64,000 nucleotides of DNA from Actinomycetota bacterium (lineage in GTDB: Bacteria > Actinomycetota > Actinomycetes > Mycobacteriales > Mycobacteriaceae). Made by a program: the position numbers and the translations under genes. The stretch spans positions 128,889 through 192,888 of the forward strand of contig JAFDWN010000015.1 of assembly GCA_018268465.1 (NCBI GenBank), read 5' to 3'. Under the pieces are notes generated by a model. The model made no database searches, was not told the DNA's origin, and was given only the letters and a program-made list of their open reading frames with translations. This document shows, one piece after another, positions 44,401-52,380 of the stretch (its first letter is position 1; each line of letters begins with the position of its first letter).

Positions 44401-47400
44401 GCGGCACCGCGTGCTCCATCGAAGACCTCGAACTGAAGTCCGCTGTGCCGCTTCAGGCGGAATCGCCGGCGCGGCTGGCCGTGTCGATCACGGCGGATAC
44501 CTCGGTGGTGTCCATCCATCAGGAGAGCGACGACGCCGCACCGGTGTTGTGTGCCAGGGGCCGGGTCTTTTCGGCGGGACGGGTACCCGACGCCGTCGAC
44601 ATCGCGGTGTTGCACGCCCGCCTCGCCGAGGACATGGCCGCCGATACGTTGTACGCGGCCCTCGCCAAACGGTCCCTGCGGTACGGACCGCGGTTCCAGG
44701 CGGTCCGGTCCGTGCGGCGCACCACCGGCGAGGTCCTGGCCACCCTTGAACTTCCCGAAGGCGTGGAGTCCGACGGCTATCACCTGCACCCCGTGCTTCT
44801 GGACGGGGCGTTCCACAGCCTGATGGCGTCGGTCGACGACGGGCCGCGGCAGGACCTGATCCCGGTCAGGATCGGTCGGATCCACTACTTCGGCGCAGGG
44901 TTGCCGGTGGCGTACAGCCACGGCCGAATCGTGCACGCCGACACCGGCAGCGTGACCGGCGACATCACCCTACTCGCCGCGGACGGCACCGTCGTCGCCG
45001 AGATCACCGGCTTCACCTGCCGGTTACTGCCCCGGGCCCCGCGTCTCGACCAGCACCGGCGGCGACTGCACACGCGCAGGTGGCTGCCCCTCGAGGAGGT
45101 CGCGATCGCCCCGACCACGTGGCTGACCATCGCGGCCGGTGACACCGATTCGACCGTGTTGGAGGAGCTTTCGGGATGCACCGAGCCCGTGGCGATTCTC
45201 GATCTGCGGTGGGCGTCGGCGCCGGCGCAAGACTCCGCACCCGTGCAGGCGGGGACGTCGGCGGTCGAACAACTTCTACACACCGTGCGATCGCTGCCCG
45301 CCGACACCGTCACCCGCTACTTCGTGGTGACCAGGGGCGCCGAGGTGCTCGACGGCGATTCCCACGAACCGGCGATCGATCGTGCACTGCTGCACGGCTT
45401 CTGCCGCACGCTGATCTCGGAACGCTTCGACCTGGCCGTCACGCTCGTCGACGTCGACGGACCGGTGGACACCGCCGAATTGCCGGGTCTGCTGCAGCGG
45501 GTCGGCGCCGAGCAGGAGATCGCGCTGCGCGCCGGCCGACTGTACTGCGCGAGGGTCGACCGCGTCCCGGCGCCGAATCCGGACGAGTCCCCGCACCTCG
45601 CCGCCGTCCCGGTGTCTTCCGCGCCGGCGTACGCCCTGGCCGGCGGCGTCACGGGAAGCCTTGAGAACATGGCATTCTCGGTTGCCGAACGCGGCGACGT
45701 GGATGTGGACGAGGTGGAGATCGACGTCGATCTGGCACCACTGAACTACAAGGATGTGCTCAAGGCGATGGGTCTGGTCTCCGACCGGATCATGCAGGAC
45801 ACCTTCTCCGGTGCCGCGCTCGGCATGGAGGTGGTGGGCCGGATCTCCCGGGTCGGCAGCGCCGTGACCGCCCTGCGACGCGGCGATCGCGTCTACGCCC
45901 TGTGTCCCGACGCCATCCGATCCCATGCGATCGTCCCCGCCTCGCGCGCATTCGCGTTACCGGAATCGGTGCCGTCCGAGGCGAGCGCGGGTGTCCTCGC
46001 AATGGTCACCGCCTACCACGGCCTGGTCAAGCTGGCCGGCTTGCAGAGGGGTGAGACCGTGCTCATCCACGGCGCCACCGGCGGCGTGGGGCTCGCCGCG
46101 GTCGCGTTGGCGAAGTGGATCGGTGCGGAGGTCATCGCCACCGCCGGATCGCCGGAGAAGCGCGATCACCTGCGGTCATCGGGCATCGAGCGGGTATCGG
46201 CGTCGCGCGACGTCACATTCGCCGACGACGTCATGGCCTGGACGCAGGGGCGTGGCGTGGATGTGGTGCTCAACTTCTCCCCCGGCGAACTGATGACGAA
46301 AAGCGTGGCCTGCCTCGCGCCGTTCGGCCGCTTCATCGAGATCGGCAAGATGAGCGCGGAACAGGACACCGCGCTGGGGCTGCGACCGTTCAACGAGAAC
46401 CTGATCTTCGCGTCGGTCGACCTCGATCGGCTGATGGCGAGCAGACCCGACTACGTCTGCCGCCTCTGCGACGAAGTGCTCACGCTGATCGCCGAGAAGA
46501 AGGTCGAGCCGATTCCGGTGACCGTCTTCCCCGCCGGCCGCATCGAGGAGGCGTTCCGGCTGATGGCCCGGTCGATGCACATGGGCAAGGTCTGCGTGGA
46601 TATCCACGATCCGCAGCTAACCCTGCTCGGCCGCTCACCGCGACGCATCCGCCAGGACGCGACCTACCTGGTGACCGGTGGCCTGGGCGGGTTCGGACTG
46701 GAAACCGCCAAATGGCTCGCCGACGAGGGGGCGCGGCACCTCGCGCTGGTCAGCAGGCGGGGCGCAACGGCCACCGAGGCCCGCGAAACGATCCGGCATC
46801 TGCAGGTGCGGGGGGTGGACGTGCGCGTGTTCGCCGCCGACGTGGGCAACCGGGACGATATCGCCGCGGTCCTCGGCGATATCGCCGCGACGATGCCGCC
46901 GCTGCGCGGGGTCATTCACAGCGCCGCGGTGTTGGACGACCGACGAATAGCCGACCTCGATCGCGACGCCCTCGACCGGGTGCTGGGCCCCAAGGCCCAA
47001 GGTGCGATGAACCTACACACCCTCACGCGCGACCTGGATTTCTTCGTGCTGTACTCATCGATCTCGTCGCTGTTCGGCAACCCGGGGCAGGGCAACTACG
47101 TCGCCGCCAACTCCGTACTCGACGCACTGGGCACACTGCGCCGCCGCCGCGGGCTGCCCGCATCGGTGATCCAGTGGGGGGTGCTGGGCGAAACGGGGAT
47201 CGTCGCACGCGACGCCAACACCGCCAGGCACCTCGAACACATGGGGCTCACTGCCATCAGCATCGACGATGCGCTACTGGCGCTGGGTGAGGTGCTTCAG
47301 CACGACATCGACCGCCTCACGCTCATGGAAGCCGACTGGCCGCGGTTTGCGGCGGCCCTGCCCGCCATGGCGGGCAGGTGCAGGGTCGCCCTGCTCGCCG

Positions 47401-47738
47401 ACGCCGAGCACGGCGGTGACGCCAACGGCGGGGCCACGGTGATCGACCTGTTCGCCGGGTTGGCCGACGAAGCCCGCCGTGAGCGCATCACCGCCCTTCT
47501 CGGCGAGATCATCGCCGGGGTCATGGGCATGGACGAGCCGGACTTCCCGCTCTCGCAGCCCCTGCACGAGGTCGGACTGGATTCGATCATGGCGCTCGAG
47601 ATCGCCGCCGGAATCGAAACCAAACTCGGACTTCGGCTCTCCGCGGTCGAATTGGCGATGGGGCCGTCGGTCGAACAGCTTGCCGACATCATCCTCGGCC
47701 GGTTGTCCGGTCCGGCAACACAGGAACGCGCCGCGTAG
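41496..47738 (+). CDS. Fully reducing type I polyketide synthase (KS-AT-DH-ER-KR-ACP)
   Basis: A 2080-residue single-module PKS. Domains in order: ketosynthase (about 20-455; DTACSSS with Cys197, VEAHGTGT, KTNFGHTEAASG), acyltransferase (about 550-850; GHSVGE with Ser647), dehydratase (about 910-1190; HxxxGxxxxP with His943), enoyl reductase (about 1400-1700; NADPH loop GATGGVG at about 1526), ketoreductase (about 1715-1895; TGGLGGFG, Tyr1868) and ACP (Ser2030 in GLDSIM). All catalytic residues seen are intact, so it can fully reduce each added unit and probably works iteratively to make a saturated chain. The AT has VPYHS in place of the usual malonyl (AFHS) or methylmalonyl (YASH) signature. 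No thioesterase. It has its own regulated promoter. Confidence 0.94.
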   Translation: MTSPRPLTSVSATPHAADAPARDPIAIVGIGCRLPGGITDAGEFWRALLEGRDCVVDIPGSRWDPRKFLDPSGRSPGRSYVQKAGMLRHDPREFDPSFFGIPPREAAIMDPQQRMLLQCAWEAFEDAGEPPSRHAGARTGVFVGGFMMDHLTLNSDLQNRFRLGTHAPTAGTLTMLSNRLSYLLDLRGPSVSIDTACSSSMVALHQACQSIWSGESDAALVGGANALLSPTTHVTMAKGRFLSRTGRCQAFSANADGYVRAEGAAVLLVKPLAAARRDGNTVHAIVLGTAANSDGRTNGITVPNGDAQIAVMRTAYAQAGVAPSDVTYVEAHGTGTPVGDPVEARAIGAVVGPNRADGPCRIGSVKTNFGHTEAASGVAGVIKAALCLKYGVVPPHLHLTAVNPAIDLDALNLTIPTEPTPLPRLNGRRVAGVNSFGYGGTNAHVVLAEPPEDICGSPGADAPETPATTGPEPVLVISARSAGALHDLAARHADVLSDSAVEVTAHCRSAAVHRSHHRLRASFPAADRSLLLESLQNYSQESAEAVEPALDSPKVLFVYTGMGPQWWAMGRQLLQTEDVFRSTVLECDKAFRAVSGWSILDELCADENTSKMDRTEVAQPANTVLQIALTRLWQSWGVRPDGVLGHSVGELGAAFGANALSLEETMRVVYHRSRLQATLAGRGSMLAVGLDPDEAEACAQRAGVSVAAVNSTTSVTLAGERAALETIAAELAAAGRFNRMLQVEVPYHSAAMADIKDELVASLGDVRHAAPTVEVYSTALGARLSGARHDVGYWWQNARGTVRFADALKAAVSDGYRVFLEIGPHPVLGAAIRDVLGEVGAKGVRIASLTRGAPESATMRSAFGALYAVGAPIDWEAYFGPGSYVPLPKYPWQNTCLWEENERARLARVQSDRHPMVADVEPGAPRRLISDLSFGAMPYLEDHHAAGTVLFPGSGYVELALAAHADLTGGTACSIEDLELKSAVPLQAESPARLAVSITADTSVVSIHQESDDAAPVLCARGRVFSAGRVPDAVDIAVLHARLAEDMAADTLYAALAKRSLRYGPRFQAVRSVRRTTGEVLATLELPEGVESDGYHLHPVLLDGAFHSLMASVDDGPRQDLIPVRIGRIHYFGAGLPVAYSHGRIVHADTGSVTGDITLLAADGTVVAEITGFTCRLLPRAPRLDQHRRRLHTRRWLPLEEVAIAPTTWLTIAAGDTDSTVLEELSGCTEPVAILDLRWASAPAQDSAPVQAGTSAVEQLLHTVRSLPADTVTRYFVVTRGAEVLDGDSHEPAIDRALLHGFCRTLISERFDLAVTLVDVDGPVDTAELPGLLQRVGAEQEIALRAGRLYCARVDRVPAPNPDESPHLAAVPVSSAPAYALAGGVTGSLENMAFSVAERGDVDVDEVEIDVDLAPLNYKDVLKAMGLVSDRIMQDTFSGAALGMEVVGRISRVGSAVTALRRGDRVYALCPDAIRSHAIVPASRAFALPESVPSEASAGVLAMVTAYHGLVKLAGLQRGETVLIHGATGGVGLAAVALAKWIGAEVIATAGSPEKRDHLRSSGIERVSASRDVTFADDVMAWTQGRGVDVVLNFSPGELMTKSVACLAPFGRFIEIGKMSAEQDTALGLRPFNENLIFASVDLDRLMASRPDYVCRLCDEVLTLIAEKKVEPIPVTVFPAGRIEEAFRLMARSMHMGKVCVDIHDPQLTLLGRSPRRIRQDATYLVTGGLGGFGLETAKWLADEGARHLALVSRRGATATEARETIRHLQVRGVDVRVFAADVGNRDDIAAVLGDIAATMPPLRGVIHSAAVLDDRRIADLDRDALDRVLGPKAQGAMNLHTLTRDLDFFVLYSSISSLFGNPGQGNYVAANSVLDALGTLRRRRGLPASVIQWGVLGETGIVARDANTARHLEHMGLTAISIDDALLALGEVLQHDIDRLTLMEADWPRFAAALPAMAGRCRVALLADAEHGGDANGGATVIDLFAGLADEARRERITALLGEIIAGVMGMDEPDFPLSQPLHEVGLDSIMALEIAAGIETKLGLRLSAVELAMGPSVEQLADIILGRLSGPATQERAA

Positions 47739-47756
47739 CACCGCGTGCTGAGGAAC

Positions 47757-47788
47757 CGGCCGGGGCGGCTCTCTCGTCGCCCCGGCCG
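47757..47788 (+). terminator. Hairpin terminator after the reducing PKS
   Basis: A perfect 11-bp GC-rich stem (47757-47767 with 47778-47788) around a 10-nt loop starts 19 bases after the PKS stop. Confidence 0.7.
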
Positions 47789-47834
47789 ATTCGTGCATGT
47801 CATCGGCGTCCGGCGCGGGCGGCACCCGACACTC

Positions 47835-47877
47835 GTGCCACAAGTTTGCGCATTCCACCGCAAACATGTTGCGGCAC
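47835..47877. repeat. Imperfect inverted repeat between PKS and SARP genes
   Basis: Arms 47835-47850 and 47859-47877 match apart from three extra bases and one change in the second arm. It lies between two perfect hairpins and could help termination or bind a protein; function is open. Confidence 0.4.
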
Positions 47878-47882
47878 AGACA

Positions 47883-47915
47883 ATTCGGCTCGACACCGCA
47901 GGTGTCGAGCCGAAT
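47883..47915 (-). terminator. Hairpin terminator after the SARP gene
   Basis: A perfect 15-bp stem (47883-47897 with 47901-47915) with a 3-nt loop ends 12 bases from the SARP stop on the minus strand. As the PKS comes from the other side, it also works as a barrier between the convergent genes. Confidence 0.7.
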
Positions 47916-47927
47916 GGGCGACGCCGA

Positions 47928-48716
47928 TCAGGCGGACCAGCCCAGCGCTGCCAACTCCAGTGAGGAATCGTGGCGCAGGATGAGCTGGTGCTGGCGTTGC
48001 AGGGCCGGACCCGGCTCCACTCCGAGCCCGTCGACGAGCGTGTCCCGGGTGCGCCGGAAGACACTCAACGCTTCGACCTGACGACCCGATCGGTAGAGCG
48101 CGATCATGTACAGCTGTACGAGGCGCTCGCGGACGGGCTGGGCCGTGGTGAGCATCTTGAGTTCAGATGTGACCTCACGGTGTCTGCCGCAGGCCAGTTC
48201 GGCGGCGAAGCAGTCCTCGTAGGCGCTGATCCTCTCGTCCTCGACCGCCGCGAGTTCCGGCCAGTGACCGGCCGATTCGGCGAGGTCGGCCAGCGCACGC
48301 CCGCGCCATAGATCAAGACCCCGGCGCAGCTGGTCGCGCGCGGCGTCCGGCCGGCCCGCGTCGAGCTCGGCACGGCCCTGTGCGACGAACCGGCGGAACA
48401 CGTTCACGTCCACGGTGTCGTGGTCGACGTGGAGCTGGTAACCGGGCGCCTGAGTGATCAGCGCGGCGCCGCCGGTGTGCGCGGCGAGCATCTTGCGGAT
48501 CGCCGCCACTGAATTGTGCACCATCTTGCGGGCGGTGAACGGCGGGCAGTCCTGCCAGATCGCGGAGAGGATCTCGCCGTTGGACACCACCCTGCCCGAA
48601 TTGAGCAGCAGATACGCCAATACGGATCGCTGCGTCACACCCCCGGCGGGGATGGTCGTGCCGTTGTCGGAGATCTTGATCGTTCCCAGCACCGAGAACT
48701 GGATGCCACACTCCAT
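47928..48716 (-). CDS. SARP-family transcriptional activator
   Basis: A 262-residue Streptomyces antibiotic regulatory protein. Residues about 5-95 are an OmpR-type winged helix (FSVLGTIKISDN, RSVLAYLLLNSGRVVSNGEILSAIW, APGYQLHV), and about 100-250 are the bacterial transcriptional activation domain (FRRFVAQGRAEL, RERLVQLYMIALYRSGRQVEALSVFRRTRDTL). There is no ATPase or sensor domain, so it is a small pathway-specific type. The ATG at 48716 is preferred; a GTG three codons earlier is possible. It is the likely activator of the lipid locus: a SARP-type direct repeat stands before the acyl-CoA ligase gene. Its own promoter carries the shared palindrome. Confidence 0.92.
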   Translation of the reverse strand: MECGIQFSVLGTIKISDNGTTIPAGGVTQRSVLAYLLLNSGRVVSNGEILSAIWQDCPPFTARKMVHNSVAAIRKMLAAHTGGAALITQAPGYQLHVDHDTVDVNVFRRFVAQGRAELDAGRPDAARDQLRRGLDLWRGRALADLAESAGHWPELAAVEDERISAYEDCFAAELACGRHREVTSELKMLTTAQPVRERLVQLYMIALYRSGRQVEALSVFRRTRDTLVDGLGVEPGPALQRQHQLILRHDSSLELAALGWSA

Positions 48717-48821
48717 GTCTTCCACCCCGTGTCACTCGTCCGAGTCTGTGGCACCGTCACCCGACACGCTCGTGTCGACCGAGGCGGCCTCGCTCCGGAG
48801 GTGGGTGCCGATACGACGCCA

Positions 48822-48827
48822 ACATTA
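48822..48827 (-). promoter_or_regulatory. -10 box of the SARP gene
   Basis: TAATGT on the minus strand, 23 bases downstream of the palindrome at 48851-48866. The same spacing (24) is seen at the reducing PKS promoter. Predicted leader is about 100 bases. Confidence 0.4.
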
Positions 48828-48850
48828 CGTCGTTGTGCACCAAAGGGATT

Positions 48851-48866
48851 GAGTAGTCGGCTACTT
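48851..48866. promoter_or_regulatory. Palindromic operator before the SARP gene
   Basis: GAGTAGTCGGCTACTT matches the PKS site at 41409 with one deviation in the last base. Centre is near -43 from the predicted start of transcription. It suggests that the SARP gene and the reducing PKS answer to the same regulator. Confidence 0.6.
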
Positions 48867-48991
48867 GGATTTGACGCGCGCCGCGCGCAGCCCGCCGCGC
48901 GCACCCGCGGCCGGTGTTCACGGCGCGCTTCAGGTGACGGCCCCGGGTCACACCCGGGCGGGATGAGCGTCGCGTGCGGTGCGGTCGCTGG

Positions 48992-51022
48992 TCATGCCGC
49001 GGATTCCCGGTCGTCCGCGGCGACGTTCGTCGCCAGGTGGCGCGCCAGTGCTCCGATCGTCGGGTGGTCCCAGGCGAGCAGCGCCGGCACCGGCGCGCCG
49101 ATCCAATCGCCGAGCCGCGCCATCATGTCGACCGCGTCGACCGAACGCAGCCCCAGCGCCGCGAACGGCGCTGCGCTGTCGACATTCTCCGGATCCATCC
49201 CGGATCGGCTGGCGACCAGATCGACCAGCCACGCCTCGATCTGCTCCGCGGTCACGACACCGTCCGGACGCGGCGGATCGTGGCGCCGCCGATGGGCTGC
49301 GGGGTCCAGAACCGGGGTGCGCGATTCGAACAGCACGTCGAATTCGCCGGCACGCAGCATGCTGCGAGTCTCGGCGCGCCGGATCTTTCCGCTCGACGTC
49401 TTCGGGATCTGGCCCGCCGGGATCAGGGTCACCGCGCAGATCGCCAGTCCGTGCTCGGTGGCGATCGCCCGATGCAGCGCCGCGGCGGCTTCGGCGAGGT
49501 CGCCGTTCCAGTTCGGACGGACCTCGTGCACGAAGGCGATCCGTTCACCCTCGTCGTCGGGGGACGCCGGGTCGCGCAGATCCACCGCGGCAGCGCAGCC
49601 GGGGCGCAGCGCCGGATGGCTGCTCTCGGCGGTGTATTCGAGATCCTGGGGGTACACGTTCCGTCCGCGCACGATGATCACATCCTTGCGACGTCCGGCG
49701 ACGTAGAGCTCGCCGCCGTGGAGAAAACCCAGATCCCCGGTGCGCAGATACGCCGCGTCGGCGCCGGCCAGCCGGGCGCCGAAGCTCTCCGCGGTCTCCA
49801 CCGGACGGTTCCAGTAGCCGTGGCCCACGCTGGTGCCGGCGACCCAGATCTCACCAACCGTGCCGGGAGCGCACTGGGTGCCCGAACCCGGCTCGACGAT
49901 GACGACCTCCTGACCGTCGAGCGCCGTGCCGGCACTCACGATCGGGATACCGCCGTCGGATTCGCCGCGTTCGACGGCGCGGCCGTGCCCGAGTACGAGC
50001 GGGTCGAACGCCGTGATCCGCGGCGGCACGCCCGTCTGACCGGACGATACGCACAGCCCCTCGGCGAGGCCGTAGAGGCTCAACGCCGCCGAGGCGCGGA
50101 AACCCGCGTCCGCGAACGTGGCGGCGAAGCGCGCCAACGTGTCCGGGCGCACCGGCTCGGCGGCGTTGCCCGCGACCTTCCAGCAGCTGAGGTCCAGTTC
50201 GGCGCGTTGTTCGGCGGTGGTCTTGCGAGCGCAGAGGTCATAGGCGAAATTGGGGGCGGCACTCGCCGACGCCCGGAACCGCGAGATGGCCTGCACCCAC
50301 CGGGCCGGCCGGCTGAGGAAATCGATCGGCGACATCAAGGTGATCGGGTTACGTCCGAACACCGGCTGCAGAATGCCGAAGAACAGTCCGTAGTCGTGGT
50401 ACTGCGGCAGCCAGCTGAGCAGGCGAACCCCGGGCGCGACGAGGCGCGCGGCAGTGGCGTTGCCGCAGTGCATAAGATTTCCGTGGGTGAGGACGGCGCC
50501 CTTGGGTGCAGACGTCGAACCGGATGTGTACTGCAGGAACGCGATGCTGTCCGGCGTGAGGCGCGGTGGACGCCAGTCGGAGGCGCGGTCATCGGGTGTC
50601 TCGTCGGTGACCAGCCAGCTCAACCGACCCAGTGCCGGCTCGATGGCGATGATCACGTCCCGGCCGGCGATGATCTGCCGGTTGGTCAGGGCGACCTCGA
50701 TCGACGCGTCGCCGATGATGTTGGTCAGCTGCGAGACCGAACGGTTCAGCGTGGGCGGATACGCGGGTACGGCGATGACGCCCGCGTAGAGGCACGCGTA
50801 GAAGGCGACGACGTAGTCGAGTCCGGGCGGGTAGATCAACAGGACACGCTGCCCCGCCAGGCCGAGGTCCTGCATCTGAGCGGCGATGGCCCGGGCGCGT
50901 AAGTCCAGCTCCGCCCAGGTGAGCTGGGCGACCTCGGTCTCGCCGTCGACGAGGTAGGTGTAAAGGGCCTCGTCGCCGCAGTCCTGCGCTCCCCTGCGGG
51001 CGAGGTCGACGTAGGTGTTCAT
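48992..51022 (-). CDS. Fatty acyl-AMP ligase fused to an acyl carrier protein
   Basis: A 676-residue protein. Residues about 1-560 are an adenylate-forming ligase of the FAAL type: YTSGSTSAPKGAV (P-loop), SWLPQYHDYGLFFGIL, the FAAL-typical CWKVAGNAAEPVR, YLRTGDLGF and KDVIIVRGRNVYPQDLE. FAALs activate fatty acids as acyl-AMP and load them on PKS carrier proteins instead of CoA. Residues about 590-665 are an ACP with the phosphopantetheine Ser627 in ALGLRSVDAV, so the ligase probably loads its own carrier. It overlaps the oxidoreductase gene by 4 bp and is the last gene of the operon. It should provide the starter chain for the KS-AT-ACP synthase. Confidence 0.92.
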   Translation of the reverse strand: MNTYVDLARRGAQDCGDEALYTYLVDGETEVAQLTWAELDLRARAIAAQMQDLGLAGQRVLLIYPPGLDYVVAFYACLYAGVIAVPAYPPTLNRSVSQLTNIIGDASIEVALTNRQIIAGRDVIIAIEPALGRLSWLVTDETPDDRASDWRPPRLTPDSIAFLQYTSGSTSAPKGAVLTHGNLMHCGNATAARLVAPGVRLLSWLPQYHDYGLFFGILQPVFGRNPITLMSPIDFLSRPARWVQAISRFRASASAAPNFAYDLCARKTTAEQRAELDLSCWKVAGNAAEPVRPDTLARFAATFADAGFRASAALSLYGLAEGLCVSSGQTGVPPRITAFDPLVLGHGRAVERGESDGGIPIVSAGTALDGQEVVIVEPGSGTQCAPGTVGEIWVAGTSVGHGYWNRPVETAESFGARLAGADAAYLRTGDLGFLHGGELYVAGRRKDVIIVRGRNVYPQDLEYTAESSHPALRPGCAAAVDLRDPASPDDEGERIAFVHEVRPNWNGDLAEAAAALHRAIATEHGLAICAVTLIPAGQIPKTSSGKIRRAETRSMLRAGEFDVLFESRTPVLDPAAHRRRHDPPRPDGVVTAEQIEAWLVDLVASRSGMDPENVDSAAPFAALGLRSVDAVDMMARLGDWIGAPVPALLAWDHPTIGALARHLATNVAADDRESAA

Positions 51023-52380
51023 GATGCCGGGGCTCCCATCCAGCTCGGTGCCGAAACATGCTGCAGGAGACGCTGTGCGGCCAGTCGACCCGAGCGGAAG
51101 CAGGCTTCCAGCGGCGCCCCCATGAGGTAATCTCCGGCCAGTTCGATGCCGGGTGTCGCGGCGACGTGGCCGGCCAGCTCGGTCAGGAACTCACCGTAGA
51201 ACGGCAGATAGGCGCAGTACGCCGCGGGCCACACCCGCGTCCGGACGTTGACGCGGTTGAGCGGTCCGGTGCCGAGCAGCTCGGTGACCGCTCCCTCGGC
51301 GTCGTCGAGCCAGGAGCTCAGCTGTCCGGCTGACGGCGCGGGCCGCGCGTCGCGCCCACTGAAGGTGTACCGGACGACGTTGCGGTCATGGACGCCGTAC
51401 ACCCCGATATTGCTGCACGGACCCCCGTCCACGGCGATGGCACGGACCACGGTGTCGAACACGGGACGGTCGTACTCGACCACCGCGACCGCGGCGGGAA
51501 AGTACCGCACCCGCGCCAGCTGTCGGCTCAGTTCGGGGAGCGCCGATCCGGCGATCTCGGCGGCCGCGTAGGCGGGCGTGGCCAGCACCACCCCGGCGTA
51601 GGCGACCGGTCGCGGTGCTTCACCGTTGCGCGACACCTCGATACCCTGCACCCGGCCGTCCCCGACGAGGAGACTGTCGACCCGCGAATCCAGTTGTACG
51701 GATACGTATTCCGCCAACCTGTCGAGGGCGGGCCGGATGCTTCCGACGAGCTGGTCGAAGGTTCCGGCGATGCCGAGGTTCACACCGAGGTTGCCCAGGT
51801 ACATCTCGTCGGGCTCGGCGCCGTTCATCCGTACCGTCAGCGCCCGGAACATGTTGTTCACCAGGTCCGGCCCGAAGTACGCGGTGAGTGGCCGGTGGTC
51901 GTGCGCCGAACCGATCCTGGTGAACGCCTTCGATCCGAGGTACCGATTGCCCTCGTCGCGGCGCACCTTGGCCAGCAGCCACGACAGTCGCACGAGATCT
52001 CTCGGCGAGCCCAGCTTGGTGATCTTCCTCAGCAGATCCAGCCGGTTGTTCGTGCTGTCGAAGGTGATCAGCTTGCCGTGCACGATGCGTGAGGTATTGA
52101 CCCCGAAGTATTCGAAGTCGCCGGCTCCCATCGCGGCCAGGAAGGCCCGAAGCTCGGTATAGCTGCGACCGATGTTCTTGCCGCCCATCATGATCGGACG
52201 CTCGCCGAGTCGATCCACGCCGAGCCGTCCGCCGAGCACACCGTCGGATTCGATGAGATCGACGGGGTAGCCCGCGGCGCGCAGATGGTAGGCCGCGGCG
52301 ATACCCGCCATGCCGCCGCCGACGACCGCGAGCCGCGAGGCGCCGTCGGACTGCGGGCTGTCTGGAGTGCCTCTGGTCAT
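51019..52380 (-). CDS. FAD-dependent oxidoreductase (amine oxidase/phytoene desaturase-like)
   Basis: A 453-residue flavoprotein. The N-terminus LAVVGGGMAGIAAAYHLRAAGYPVDLIES is an FAD-binding Rossmann fold with the following GG doublet (VLGGRLG), and the C-terminal IELAGDYLMGAPLEACFRSGRLAA closes the FAD site, as in protoporphyrinogen oxidase, phytoene desaturase and related enzymes. Substrate is unknown; in this operon it may oxidise or desaturate the acyl product or its lactone. It overlaps both neighbours by 4 bp (ATGA at each end), so it belongs to the same pathway. Confidence 0.88.
   Translation of the reverse strand: MTRGTPDSPQSDGASRLAVVGGGMAGIAAAYHLRAAGYPVDLIESDGVLGGRLGVDRLGERPIMMGGKNIGRSYTELRAFLAAMGAGDFEYFGVNTSRIVHGKLITFDSTNNRLDLLRKITKLGSPRDLVRLSWLLAKVRRDEGNRYLGSKAFTRIGSAHDHRPLTAYFGPDLVNNMFRALTVRMNGAEPDEMYLGNLGVNLGIAGTFDQLVGSIRPALDRLAEYVSVQLDSRVDSLLVGDGRVQGIEVSRNGEAPRPVAYAGVVLATPAYAAAEIAGSALPELSRQLARVRYFPAAVAVVEYDRPVFDTVVRAIAVDGGPCSNIGVYGVHDRNVVRYTFSGRDARPAPSAGQLSSWLDDAEGAVTELLGTGPLNRVNVRTRVWPAAYCAYLPFYGEFLTELAGHVAATPGIELAGDYLMGAPLEACFRSGRLAAQRLLQHVSAPSWMGAPAS

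Noticed and set aside
48726-48991. SARP-type direct repeats before the SARP gene itself
   Set aside because: No 11-bp-pitch repeat is found 8 bp from the TAATGT box; only the palindrome at 48851 is convincing there.
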